A DNA stretch of 64,000 nt from contig NZ_FNBW01000002.1 in NCBI RefSeq assembly GCF_900102465.1, positions 310,001 through 374,000 of the forward strand, given 5' to 3'. Both the position numbers and the translations under genes were made by a program. The stretch's first letter is position 1. Each line of letters opens with the position of its first letter. Below, piece after piece: positions 29,947 through 37,991 of this stretch. Source of the DNA: Thalassobaculum litoreum DSM 18839 (GTDB taxonomy: Bacteria; Pseudomonadota; Alphaproteobacteria; Thalassobaculales; Thalassobaculaceae). Below the pieces are notes generated by a model that ran no database searches, was not told the origin of the DNA, and worked only from the letters and a program-made list of their open reading frames with translations.

Positions 29947-30873
29947 TCAGGAGGCCGCGTGGGCCTGGTCGGACGCGCCGAGAAGGATAGCGGCCTTGCG
30001 GTCGTCCACGATGAAGTCGCCGGATGCCACCGCGTTGGCCCACTCCGCCGTCTTGGCGAGGCCGCCGAACGGGTAGAAGTGCAGCTTTTCGATGCCGCAA
30101 TCCGGGTCGCCGGCCTGGTAGGCCGCGAGATCGAGCAGCAGCCGGTCGGGCGCCTGCACCAGCATCAGCTTGGCGAGGTTCCGCGCCTGTCGGGTCAGCA
30201 CGCGGATGGACGGGCCGATGCCTGACATCTGGGCGAATTTCAGCAGGGTCTTCAGGGTCGCCAGGCCCGGCACGCCGAGATGGATCGGCAGGGTGTTGCC
30301 CCAGCTCCGGATCCGCCTGTCCCAGGCGGTGATGGCGGCGGCGTCGAAGCAGAACTGGGTCTCGATATACATCTCCAGCCCGCGCTCGGCAGCGAAGCGG
30401 TTCTTCCAGAGCAGCGCGTCCTTCAGGGCCGTCTCGTCGATATCGGGGCTGCCCTCGGGATGGCCGGCGACTCCGATCTTGGCGATCCCATGCGCCTCGA
30501 ACAGGCCGGTGGCCAGCAGATCCATGGACGACGCGAACGCGCCCAGCGGGTGGTCGAGCCCGCCGGCGATGACCAGGGCCTGGGTCACCCCGGCCTCGTC
30601 CTTCAGCCGGCCGAGCGTACGGTCCAGCATCGCGCTGTCGGCGATGGAGCGGGCGGCGATATGCGGCACCGGCTCGAAGCCTTCGCGGCGCAGGCGTGTC
30701 GCCACGGCGATGGTGTCGTCGATCGCGCTGCCCGGCAGGAAGGTGACGTTGACCGTGGTTCCAGGGGCCAGATGGTCGGCGAAGCAGTCGACCTTCGCGG
30801 CGGAGGCCGGCGTGGTCTCGACGGAGAAGCCGTCGATCAGGCTGATCACGTCACGCGCGCTCGCAGGTGCCAT
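29947..30873 (-). CDS. Distant methylenetetrahydrofolate reductase homologue
   Basis: The 308-residue protein has the MTHFR barrel pattern (FSVETTPASAAKV, VNVTFLPGSAIDD, PHIAARSI, VAGHPEGSPDI, ETQFCFDAA, IHLGVPGLA), but it is only weakly similar to the metF product at 23282-24148 and has VET where MetF has FEF near the N-terminus. In corrinoid demethylation clusters such a protein oxidises methyl-THF to methylene-THF. A ribosome site AGGGG is seven bases before the ATG. It is the first gene of the three-gene corrinoid/folate module. Confidence 0.87.
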   Translation of the reverse strand: MAPASARDVISLIDGFSVETTPASAAKVDCFADHLAPGTTVNVTFLPGSAIDDTIAVATRLRREGFEPVPHIAARSIADSAMLDRTLGRLKDEAGVTQALVIAGGLDHPLGAFASSMDLLATGLFEAHGIAKIGVAGHPEGSPDIDETALKDALLWKNRFAAERGLEMYIETQFCFDAAAITAWDRRIRSWGNTLPIHLGVPGLATLKTLLKFAQMSGIGPSIRVLTRQARNLAKLMLVQAPDRLLLDLAAYQAGDPDCGIEKLHFYPFGGLAKTAEWANAVASGDFIVDDRKAAILLGASDQAHAAS

Positions 30874-31085
30874 CCCAATCCCCTTTTTCCCTGCCGGCCC
30901 CAGTTCGTTCGGGTCGCGCCGGTCTCCCGCCCTATATGAGGCCAGCCGGCCGAGACGGATTGCCGCATCTCGCCATCCTCAATCCCAAATCCGACAAACG
31001 GCCATGACGAGGATTGGATTGCGCGCCCGCACCGCCTGGGGCACAGGAACCTCGGCGACCATCACTCTTACGAAGGCGAGACCCG

Positions 31086-31568
31086 ATGTCCGAGCGCAGC
31101 CGCACCTATTCCTGGGCCGACCCCGCCCCGCTCAGCGAGGCGACCCGTACCCTGGACGGCCTGACCCTGCTGACCCGGATCAAGGACGGCGACCTGCCGG
31201 CGCCGAGCATCGCCGCCACCATGGGCTTTCGCCTGGCCGAGGTCAGCCAGGGCCGGGCGGTGTTCGAGGGCGACTGGCAGGCGTTTCTCACCAATCCGGC
31301 CGGCACCCTGCATGGCGGCTGGTACGGCACGATCCTGGACAGCGCCATGGGCTGCGCGGTGCATTCCACGCTGCCGGCGGGCACCGGCTATACGACGCTG
31401 GAATACAAGGTCCACATCACCCGGGGCGCCGGACCGGACACGGGCGTGCTGCGGGCGGAGGGACAGGTCGTCCACAGCGGCCGCCGCACCGCAACGGCGG
31501 AGGCGAAACTGGTCGACGGCACGGGCAAGGTCTTCGCGCACGCGACGACGACGTGCCTGATCCTTTAG
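31086..31568 (+). CDS. PaaI-family hotdog thioesterase
   Basis: The 160-residue protein has the hotdog motif NPAGTLHGGWYGTILDSAMG, with the catalytic acidic residue on the central helix and the HGG turn of the PaaI family, which hydrolyse aryl- or acyl-CoA thioesters. The final strands (LEYKVHITRGAGPDTG, AHATTTCLIL) complete the fold. ATG 31086 follows GAAGGCGAG. It is monocistronic and divergent from the corrinoid module. Confidence 0.87.
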   Translation: MSERSRTYSWADPAPLSEATRTLDGLTLLTRIKDGDLPAPSIAATMGFRLAEVSQGRAVFEGDWQAFLTNPAGTLHGGWYGTILDSAMGCAVHSTLPAGTGYTTLEYKVHITRGAGPDTGVLRAEGQVVHSGRRTATAEAKLVDGTGKVFAHATTTCLIL

Positions 31569-31743
31569 AGGACCGCCCCACCGCAGAGGACCGCCCCACC
31601 GCAGAGGACCGCCGCACCTCCCCTCGCCCGTCTTCCCGGCCCTGCGCCGGGACCGAGGGTGACGCCCGCCGGAGCGCCGCAGAGCGTTCTCGACCGCTCC
31701 GGCTTCTCCCGCTTCTAGATCCCGGCTCAGGGCCGGGAAGACG
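31567..31743. repeat. 18-bp tandem repeat and family B paired inverted repeat, copy 2
   Basis: From 31567 to about 31618 the unit AGAGGACCGCCCCACCGC is repeated about 2.9 times, starting inside the thioesterase stop region. It is followed by family B arms CGTCTTCCCGGCC (31629-31641) and GGCCGGGAAGACG (31731-31743). No gene is seen between 31569 and 31833. Confidence 0.8.
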
Positions 31744-31802
31744 AGGAAGGTGAAGCGTGAGAGCGAAAGTCGCTTGACTGACGGCCGTCGCATTATCCCA
31801 TA

Positions 31803-31822
31803 ATCGGGAAATACTCCCCGAT
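31803..31822. promoter_or_regulatory. Inverted repeat in front of the XRE-cupin gene, possible operator
   Basis: ATCGGG at 31803-31808 and CCCGAT at 31817-31822 form an inverted repeat with an 8-base spacer, 12 bases before the start codon. Autoregulated XRE regulators often bind such sites over their own promoter, so this is a candidate, not a proven, operator. Confidence 0.4.
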
Positions 31823-31833
31823 ATGAGAATCTC

Positions 31834-32391
31834 ATGCCTTTCGACGACTTCACTCCCCGCCTCGCCGACCGGCTGAAGCGTCTGCGCCAGGAGGCCGGCT
31901 GGTCGCTGGACACCCTGGCAAAACGCAGTGGGGTCAGCCGCGCCACCCTGTCTCGCATGGAGAATGCCGAGGTCAGCCCCTCGGCGGAGGCGCTGGGCAA
32001 GCTCTGCGCCGCCTACCGGATGCCGATGTCGCGGCTGATCCAGATGGTGGAGCAGGATTTCGCCGCCAAGGTGCCGGCCGAAGCCCAGACCGCCTGGCAC
32101 GACCCGGCCACGGGATTCGCCCGCCGCGCGGTCTCCCCGCCGGCCGAGGCGCTGCGCGGCGAGGTGATCGAGGGCACGTTGCCGGCCGGTGCTCGGATCG
32201 CCTACGAGGTCCCGCCGGTGGAGGGACTGGAGCACCATCTGGTCATGCAGTCGGGCGGCCTGACCTTGACGGTGGACGGGGCCGATCACGTGCTCGGTCC
32301 CGGCGACTGCCTGCGCTACCGGCTGCACGGGCCGACCGTCTTCCAGGCCGGACCGGATGCGCCGGCCCGGTACCTGCTGTTCCTGGTGTAG
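31834..32391 (+). CDS. XRE-family transcriptional regulator with C-terminal cupin domain
   Basis: The 185-residue protein has an N-terminal helix-turn-helix (LKRLRQEAGWSLDTLAKRSG, with VSRATLSRMENAE, about residues 9-47) and a cupin sensor domain in the last 90 residues (LEHHLVMQSGGLTLTVDG, LGPGDCLRYRLHGP). Such regulators bind a small ligand in the cupin barrel. It is followed after 4 bases by a drug/metabolite transporter-type membrane gene, which is its likely target. Confidence 0.92.
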   Translation: MPFDDFTPRLADRLKRLRQEAGWSLDTLAKRSGVSRATLSRMENAEVSPSAEALGKLCAAYRMPMSRLIQMVEQDFAAKVPAEAQTAWHDPATGFARRAVSPPAEALRGEVIEGTLPAGARIAYEVPPVEGLEHHLVMQSGGLTLTVDGADHVLGPGDCLRYRLHGPTVFQAGPDAPARYLLFLV

Positions 32392-32395
32392 CGCG

Positions 32396-32863
32396 ATGGC
32401 CGCCGTTCCCGGGGCCGGTACCGCCCTGCTCATCCTGCTGGCCGTGATCGGCGGCGCGCTGATCGCCGCCCAGGGGCCGATCTTCGCCCGGCTGGCCGGC
32501 AGTGTCGGCGGCACCCTGCCGGCGGCCCTGCTGTCCTTCACCATCGGCACCAGCGCGCTGATCGGCCTGATCCTGGTCGCCGGCGCGCCGTTCCCGAAGC
32601 TGGCCGACATGCGCGCGGCCCCGGTCTGGGTCTGGGCCGGCGGGCTGATCGGCGCCTATCAGGTGATGCTGTCGATCACCGCCGTGCCGAAGATCGGCGT
32701 CGTCGCGTTCCTGACCGCCGTCATCGCCGGCCAGCTCATGGCCGCCATTGCCTATGACCAGTTCGGCGCCTTCGGGCTGGCGGTGCGGGCGCTGACGGTG
32801 ACGAAGATGGTCGGGATTGCCTTGCTGGTCGGCGGGCTGGCGCTGATCGTATGGGAGCGGTAG
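32396..32863 (+). CDS. Half-size DMT-superfamily membrane protein (YdcZ/DUF606-like)
   Basis: The 155-residue protein has five hydrophobic helices and the motifs of the DMT half-transporter family: GGALIAAQGPIFARL at the start and VWVWAGGLIGAYQV in the middle. Half-size members usually work as homo- or heterodimers. Its start lies four bases after the stop of the cupin regulator, so the two form an operon. The cargo is unknown. Confidence 0.85.
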   Translation: MAAVPGAGTALLILLAVIGGALIAAQGPIFARLAGSVGGTLPAALLSFTIGTSALIGLILVAGAPFPKLADMRAAPVWVWAGGLIGAYQVMLSITAVPKIGVVAFLTAVIAGQLMAAIAYDQFGAFGLAVRALTVTKMVGIALLVGGLALIVWER

Positions 32864-32880
32864 CTCATTGATTCCACGCG

Positions 32881-32994
32881 CACTCCTCGGATTTATTCCG
32901 GGGCCTACGCAAGCGGATGGCACCGGCACCCGAAAAGCTGCTCCCGGCGACCCTTCACGCTGAGGGGTGGGCCCCGGGATTAATCCGGGGAGTG
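32881..32994. repeat. Paired inverted repeat, family A, copy 3
   Basis: Arms at 32881-32905 and 32970-32994 match the 4204-4301 element closely (one base change in the left arm, one short TAA/ATTA variation on the right). It lies between the 3' end of the DMT gene and the converging small genes. Confidence 0.88.
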
Positions 32995-33034
32995 CTGGAA
33001 GATAAGGAGATGTGTCAGAAGAAAGACCGTCGGA

Positions 33035-33187
33035 TTACGCGCGCACCAGTTCCCGCGACAACCCATCCAGCACCTCGGGCGCGCCGTCGGTGACCACCAC
33101 CGTTTCGCCGAGGCCCATGGCGAGGCGGGCGTCGTATTCGGCGTCGGAAAACGGACGCACCGCGGCGACGGAGGGCGGCTCGGTCAG
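33035..33187 (-). CDS. Candidate 50-residue ORF with coding-like codon use and no standard start
   Basis: An open frame ends in TAA at 33035-33037 and runs up to a CTG that overlaps the TGA of the upstream small membrane gene (CTGA). Codons are strongly GC-rich at the third position and the peptide (FSDAEYDARLAMGLGETVVVTDG) looks like real protein. No ATG, GTG or TTG is placed well; the only ATG would give 27 residues. It may be a short gene with a CTG start or the remnant of a longer gene. Confidence 0.3.
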   Translation of the reverse strand: MTEPPSVAAVRPFSDAEYDARLAMGLGETVVVTDGAPEVLDGLSRELVRA

Positions 33188-33423
33188 GTCCGTTCGTCCC
33201 GTCTGTCGCGGGTCACGTATTCGCCGGTGCGCTCGTCGCGGACCAGGTCGACGACATCGTCGCGCCCATGGGTCCCCTCGGGCCGGCCGCGATCCTGGCG
33301 CCCGTCGGTCTTCTCGGAAGCCTTGGCCTTGCGCGCCGCGTCGAGGCGACCGATCAGGCGAAAGCCGAACCAGACGATGCCGATGATGGCCGCAAGGGCT
33401 ACGAGTTTAGAGATACTGAACAT
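33184..33423 (-). CDS. Small single-span membrane protein
   Basis: The 79-residue protein begins MFSISKLVALAAIIGIVWFG, a clear membrane helix, followed by a highly charged cytoplasmic part and a conserved-looking tail VRDERTGEYVTRD. It resembles the short alphaproteobacterial membrane proteins ending in an aromatic-valine motif. The function is not known. ATG 33423 is used since the frame upstream lacks hydrophobic or coding features. Confidence 0.65.
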   Translation of the reverse strand: MFSISKLVALAAIIGIVWFGFRLIGRLDAARKAKASEKTDGRQDRGRPEGTHGRDDVVDLVRDERTGEYVTRDRRDERT

Positions 33424-33468
33424 GAACCTAGAATTGACCCAGGAGCTGGCCCCGCGCAAGACCCATGG

Positions 33469-33999
33469 TCACGGTCCCGCCGGTGCCAGCGCTTCATAAT
33501 GGACGACCGAATAGTCGCCCTTCTCCCGCTCCCACACGAGCGAGAAGCCTAGGGATTCGAGCAGCGTGCGCGAGATCACGTTGTCGCCGCGGGCGAAGGC
33601 CACGATCCGTCGCAGGCCAAGCGGGCCGAAGCCGTGGCCCATGGTCGCCACCGACGCTTCGCGGGCATAGCCCTTGCCGCGCCCCGACGTGTGCAGACCG
33701 TAGCTGATCTCCGGCACGGTCCCGTCCTCCAGGAAACGCAGGCCGCACTCCCCGAGAAACGCGCCGCTGTCGCGCTCGATCACCGCGTACATGCCGAATC
33801 CGTGCTCCCGCCAATGGACGATCATGTCATCGACGACCGCCGATGCGGCGGCGGCGTCGAGCACGCCAAGCTTGCGCACGCTCATGACCTCGGGCGTGCC
33901 GAGAAAGGCGATCAGGTCGGCCCGGTGGCGTTCGTCCACCGGCTGCAGGATCAGCCGGTCGGTCTCGACCGTGGCGAATACCGCCGCCGTCGTGTTCAC
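33469..33999 (-). CDS. RimJ/RimL-type GNAT acetyltransferase
   Basis: The 176-residue protein matches the RimJ/RimL group: TDRLILQPV at the start, FLGECGL, EISYGLHTSGRGKGYA for acetyl-CoA binding, and NVISRTLLESLGF near the end. I start it at GTG 33999, which overlaps the TGA of the S49 gene (GTGA). The first ATG would delete 38 residues including the conserved N-terminal strand. Substrate unknown. Confidence 0.88.
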   Translation of the reverse strand: MNTTAAVFATVETDRLILQPVDERHRADLIAFLGTPEVMSVRKLGVLDAAAASAVVDDMIVHWREHGFGMYAVIERDSGAFLGECGLRFLEDGTVPEISYGLHTSGRGKGYAREASVATMGHGFGPLGLRRIVAFARGDNVISRTLLESLGFSLVWEREKGDYSVVHYEALAPAGP

Positions 34000-34838
34000 A
34001 GGCCGAACCGGGACCACACGGCCCGCTCCCCGATCGCCGTCAGGGTGCCCTCGCCGATCGCGACCGGATCCGCCGACGCGCCGAACCGCAGGCGCTCGAA
34101 CAGCGAGCGGCGGCGCTCGACCTGCCGGAACCGGGTCTTGTCGCCATGGCGGGCGCGCATCACGCTGCGCAGCTCGCCCTCGCCGTCGGCCAGCCCGATG
34201 GCGATGCCGCGCGTTCCGGTCCAGAACTTGCCCTCGAACAGCTCCGGCTCCTCCTCGGCCTTGAGGTTGTCGCCGCGCCGCTTGCGGACCCAGTCGATGA
34301 AGAGCTGGTGCAGCTCGACCTGGACCGCCTTGAGGTAGGAGACGTCCTCCTCGCGCTCGGGGCTGAACGGATCGAGCAGCGCCTTGCGCGAGCCCGCGGT
34401 ATGGATGCGCCGCTCGACCCCCAGCTTGTCCAGCGCCTCCACGAAGCCGAACCCGGCGCTGACCACGCCGATCGACCCGACGATGGAGGCCGGGTTGACC
34501 AGGATCTCGTCGGCCGCGCAGGCGATCCAGTAGCCACCGGATGCGGCGACGTCCTCCACGAAGGCGGTGACCGGCTTCTCGTGCTCGGCCGCCAGGTCGC
34601 GGATGCGCCGGGCGATCAGATCGGACTGCACCGGCGACCCGCCGGGGGAATTGACGATCAGCGCGACGGCGGTGGTGTGTTTGTCCTTGAAGGCCGTCTC
34701 CAGCACGGGAGCGACGGTTTCCAGGGAGAGGCCGCGCCGCGTAGGGCCGAGGCCGCCGATGACGCCGCGCAGGGTGACGACGGACACGGTCGGCGGACGC
34801 TTGCGGAACCGGTCGAGAATGGGATCTAGAATTGCCAT
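33996..34838 (-). CDS. S49-family serine peptidase (SohB/SppA-like)
   Basis: The 280-residue protein has the S49 fold with the probable catalytic Ser100 in VAASGGYWIAC and Lys152 in GSRKALLDPF, and an oxyanion-type NSPGGS at 63-68. It is a single-domain form; the N-terminus has no clear membrane helix, unlike SppA. Family members degrade signal peptides or small membrane proteins. It lies in a run with a methyltransferase and DUF2007 genes on the same strand, and overlaps the downstream GNAT gene. Confidence 0.92.
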   Translation of the reverse strand: MAILDPILDRFRKRPPTVSVVTLRGVIGGLGPTRRGLSLETVAPVLETAFKDKHTTAVALIVNSPGGSPVQSDLIARRIRDLAAEHEKPVTAFVEDVAASGGYWIACAADEILVNPASIVGSIGVVSAGFGFVEALDKLGVERRIHTAGSRKALLDPFSPEREEDVSYLKAVQVELHQLFIDWVRKRRGDNLKAEEEPELFEGKFWTGTRGIAIGLADGEGELRSVMRARHGDKTRFRQVERRRSLFERLRFGASADPVAIGEGTLTAIGERAVWSRFGL

Positions 34839-34862
34839 GGCGGATAGATAAGGCGGCGGACC

Positions 34863-35588
34863 TCAAAGATCGAGAGGCGCGCCCCGAAGGATCGCCTCCG
34901 CCGCCGCGGTATAGGCGCCATCGGCCTCGTGCAGCACCAGCCCCGGCGCCAGGCGCAGCGGCGCCCGCCCGCCCCGCACGGCGCGCACCAGCACCCGCCC
35001 GGCATCCCGTCCGGCCTTGGGAAACAGCGGGAAGACCACGACCGATCCGAAGCCCCGGGACAGGGCCGACAGGATGTCGTCCAGCCGGTCGGCCCGGTGC
35101 ACCACGGTCACCGTCCCCTTGTGCCGCAGGCAGCGCCGCGCCGCCGCCATCCAGTCGGCGAGGTCGGCCCCCGCCTCCACCCCGGCAGCCGCGCGACCGG
35201 CATCCGGCGAGGGGTCGGCCCGGTCCGACGGCAGATAGGGCGGGTTGGCCACCACGTGGTCGATCCTGCCCGCCTCCCAGGTGGCCGGCAGGTCGGTCAG
35301 ATCGGCGGTCTCGATGCGTCCGGTGAAGCCGTTAAGGTCCAGGGCGCGGCGCGCGAGATCGGCCATCGCCGGATCGCGCTCGACGCCGATCACCTCCACC
35401 CCGGCCACCCGGCCGGCGAGACAGGCGAAGACGGCCCCCGCGCCGCAGCCGAGATCCACCGCCCGCTCCCCCTCCCGCGCCGGGACCGAGGCGGCGAGCA
35501 GCACCGGATCGACGGCGGCCCGGTATCCGGTCTTCGGCTGGATCAGCCGTACCCGGCCGTCGAGCAGCAGATCCTCGGTGGTTTCCAT
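34863..35588 (-). CDS. SAM-dependent methyltransferase of the TrmN6/PrmC-like group
   Basis: This 241-residue protein has DLGCGAGAV as SAM loop and the NPPY motif (VVANPPYLPS) of N6-adenine or glutamine methyltransferases. The short N-terminus with LLDGRVRLIQPKTGYRAAVDPVLL is typical of TrmN6, which modifies tRNA-Val. Starts are ambiguous: ATG 35588 is used here, while GTG 35606 would add six residues. A family A repeat lies just upstream. Confidence 0.85.
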   Translation of the reverse strand: METTEDLLLDGRVRLIQPKTGYRAAVDPVLLAASVPAREGERAVDLGCGAGAVFACLAGRVAGVEVIGVERDPAMADLARRALDLNGFTGRIETADLTDLPATWEAGRIDHVVANPPYLPSDRADPSPDAGRAAAGVEAGADLADWMAAARRCLRHKGTVTVVHRADRLDDILSALSRGFGSVVVFPLFPKAGRDAGRVLVRAVRGGRAPLRLAPGLVLHEADGAYTAAAEAILRGAPLDL

Positions 35589-35632
35589 AGCGCCCAAATC
35601 ACTCACCTACCATTCACCCCCAACCTCCAGTC

Positions 35633-35743
35633 GCTCCCCGGATTGATTCCGGGGCCTACCCAAAACGCGGCACTGATTGCGGAAGATAGAACGCCGGCAT
35701 CCGGAAAGCCCACAAGTAGGCCCCAGAATGAATCCGGGGAGTG
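35633..35743. repeat. Paired inverted repeat, family A, copy 4
   Basis: Arms at 35633-35659 and 35716-35743 (GCTCCCCGGATTGATTCCGG and a slightly diverged complement) form the fourth copy of the family. It lies between two co-directional genes, not convergent ones, so it is not only an end structure. Confidence 0.85.
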
Positions 35744-35782
35744 AAACAAGGGTATGGGGAGGAAGGTTAAGGAGTCTGAGCC

Positions 35783-36001
35783 CTATTTCGGGTCCAGGGC
35801 CTCGCCCGCCTCTTCCAGCAGCGCCTTGGCGGCGGCGAAATCGTCGTTTGCCACCATCAGCCGGCGTGGAATCGCCCCCGCACTGCCCTCCATGACGCTC
35901 ATCCCGCCGTCCAGCACCAGGGGCTCGATGCCTTCCGAGGTCAGCAGGGCTTGAAGATAGGAAAGCCGGACCAGATCGTTGGTGCGCAGAAGTTCCCGCA
36001 T
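35783..36001 (-). CDS. DUF2007 family protein (putative signal-transducing protein)
   Basis: The 72-residue protein has MRELLRTNDLVRLSYLQALL followed by VLDGGMSVMEG and RRLMVANDDFAAAKALLEEAG, the DUF2007 pattern. ATG 36001 has GGAGG eight bases upstream. It is divergent from the polyprenyl synthase gene; this arrangement is common in alphaproteobacteria. No biochemical role is known. Confidence 0.88.
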   Translation of the reverse strand: MRELLRTNDLVRLSYLQALLTSEGIEPLVLDGGMSVMEGSAGAIPRRLMVANDDFAAAKALLEEAGEALDPK

Positions 36002-36141
36002 ACGGCACTGCCTCCGGACGTTCGCGGTGGACGGTTGTGGCGCAGGGCCGGGGCGAGACGCGGTTGACTTCGCCTCGCGACCGCTCTTTCTATGCTCGCA
36101 CAGCACACAGAGGCGTCAAGCGACGCCGCAGGAGCGAACCC

Positions 36142-37170
36142 GTGTCCGTTACCGCATCGGCATCCCAGTCCGGCCCCGAGGCCGCCGACCGCAGGCCCAG
36201 CTTCGACGCCCTGCGCGCCCTGGTCGCCGACGACATGGCCAAGGTCAACGAGACCATCATCCGCGAGATGCACAGCCCGGTGGCGCTGATCCCGCAGCTC
36301 GCCGGCCATATCGTCGCGTCGGGCGGCAAGCGGCTGCGGCCGATGCTGACCCTCGCCGCCGCCGGCCTGGTCGGCTACGAGGGCAGCCGGCACATCGACC
36401 TCGCCGCCTGCGTGGAGTTCATCCACACCGCCACCCTTCTGCATGACGACGTGGTCGACGAGAGCAACCTGCGCCGGGGCAAGGACACCGCCAACGCGGT
36501 CTGGGGCAATCAGGCCAGCGTGCTGGTCGGCGACTTCCTGTTCAGCCGCGCCTTCCAGCTCATGGTGGCCGACGGCTCGCTCAAGGTGCTGAAGATCCTG
36601 TCCGACGCCTCGGCCGTCATCGCCGAGGGCGAGGTGCATCAGCTCGTCACCACCAACGACATCGAGACCACGGAAGCCGCCTATCTCCAGGTGATCGAGA
36701 GCAAGACGGCGGTGCTGTTCGCCGCCGCCTCGCAGATCGGCGCCGTGGTCGCCGAGCGCCCGGAGAGCGAGGAGCGGGCGCTGGAATCCTTCGGCCGCAA
36801 CCTGGGCGTGGCGTTCCAGCTCGTCGACGACGTGCTCGACTACTCGGCCCAGCAGGAAGCGCTGGGCAAGACGGTCGGCGACGATTTCCGCGAGGGTAAG
36901 ATGACCCTGCCGGTGATCCTGGCCTATGCCGCCGGCGACGCCGAAGAGCGGGCGTTCTGGAGCCGGGTGATCGGCGACATGGAGCAGGACGAGGGCGACC
37001 TCGCCTTCGCCCAGGCGCTGATGGCCAAGCACGGGACCCTGGCGAAGAGCCTGAACCGGGCCCGCGACTACGCCGAGGCGGCCCATCGCGACCTCGACCT
37101 CTTCGCCCCCACCGCCCACCGCCGGGCCATGGAGGAGGTCATCGATTTCTGCGTCGACCGGGCGTACTGA
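36142..37170 (+). CDS. ispB: Polyprenyl diphosphate synthase (octaprenyl/decaprenyl type)
   Basis: The enzyme extends farnesyl diphosphate with isopentenyl diphosphate to make the quinone side chain. The 342-residue protein shows the first Asp-rich motif HDDVVDE (Asp102, Asp103, Asp106), the second LVDDVLD near residue 230, and GGKRLRP for pyrophosphate binding. It starts with GTG at 36142 behind AGGAG. Chain length (C40 or C50) cannot be assigned with certainty from the sequence. Confidence 0.94.
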   Translation: MSVTASASQSGPEAADRRPSFDALRALVADDMAKVNETIIREMHSPVALIPQLAGHIVASGGKRLRPMLTLAAAGLVGYEGSRHIDLAACVEFIHTATLLHDDVVDESNLRRGKDTANAVWGNQASVLVGDFLFSRAFQLMVADGSLKVLKILSDASAVIAEGEVHQLVTTNDIETTEAAYLQVIESKTAVLFAAASQIGAVVAERPESEERALESFGRNLGVAFQLVDDVLDYSAQQEALGKTVGDDFREGKMTLPVILAYAAGDAEERAFWSRVIGDMEQDEGDLAFAQALMAKHGTLAKSLNRARDYAEAAHRDLDLFAPTAHRRAMEEVIDFCVDRAY

Positions 37171-37278
37171 GCGGCGGCCGCCTCTTCTCAGCAAGCATGG
37201 ACCTCATGCGCTGAAGCGCCCTTGTCCGGCAACCGCATGCAACCGAGCATGGCTCCTCAACAGAGAGGGGCAAACCCC

Positions 37279-37911
37279 ATGACCATCCGCATTCTCGGCC
37301 GGGCCAATTCCTTCAACGTACGCAAGGTGCTCTGGGCCAGCGACGAGCTCGGCGTGGCCTATACCCGCGAGGACTGGGGTCGCGGCTTCCGGCCGACCAC
37401 CGATCCCGAGTTCCAGGCGATCAACCCGATCGGCCTGGTCCCCGCCGTCGTGCTGGAGGACGGCACCGTGCTGCGCGAGAGCAACACGATCATCCGCTAC
37501 CTGGCCACGGTGTCCGGCGACACCGCCCTGTATCCCGTCGACCCGGTCGCCCGCGCCGGGGTGGAACAGTGGATGGACTGGGCGAATTACGAGACCTCCA
37601 TCTCCCTGCGCGGCGCCTTTCTCGGCGGCCAGCTCGACGAGCCGCCGTGGAACCACCCCTGGTTCGTCGAGCAGGGCCGCGCGCACATCACCAGGGAAGT
37701 CGGCCAGCTCGACGCCCATCTCTCCCGGACCGGGCCGTATATGACCGGGGAACGCTTCACCCTGGCCGACATCCCGATCGGGCTGGTGGTGAACCGCTGG
37801 TTCAACCTGCGCTTCGACGGCAAGCCGGACTATCCGAGCGTCGCCCGATACTACGAGACCCTGAGCGAACGGCCGGCCTATCTGAAGCACGGAAGGAACG
37901 GGCTGCCTTAA
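37279..37911 (+). CDS. Glutathione S-transferase family protein
   Basis: The 210-residue protein has a thioredoxin-like N-terminal domain (RANSFNVRKVLW with Ser and Asn at the glutathione site, NPIGLVPAVV, ESNTIIRYL) and a helical C-terminal domain (FTLADIPIGLVVNRW). A GAGAGGGG site precedes the ATG. Theta/beta-like class is likely; substrate unknown. It is a single gene following ispB. Confidence 0.92.
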   Translation: MTIRILGRANSFNVRKVLWASDELGVAYTREDWGRGFRPTTDPEFQAINPIGLVPAVVLEDGTVLRESNTIIRYLATVSGDTALYPVDPVARAGVEQWMDWANYETSISLRGAFLGGQLDEPPWNHPWFVEQGRAHITREVGQLDAHLSRTGPYMTGERFTLADIPIGLVVNRWFNLRFDGKPDYPSVARYYETLSERPAYLKHGRNGLP

Positions 37912-37928
37912 GGGGTCACTCCCGGGCC

Positions 37929-37969
37929 CCACCCGTCATCCTGAATTGAATTCAGGACGACGGTGGGTG
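37929..37969. terminator. Perfect palindromic 'GTCATCCTGA' element between convergent genes
   Basis: CCACCCGTC...ATCCTGAATT pairs with GAATTCAGGA...GACGGTGGG around 37949. It lies 18 bases after the GST stop and 23 before the end of the convergent Ldh gene, so it could end both transcripts. It is a compact copy of the repeat at 849-1004 and 63426-63514. Confidence 0.7.
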
Positions 37970-37991
37970 ACTCGCGCAGAACAACGGCTCC

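Noticed and set aside
37929-37969. CRISPR-like repeats from the recurring palindromes
   Set aside because: Copies are far apart, not regularly spaced, and no cas genes are present.
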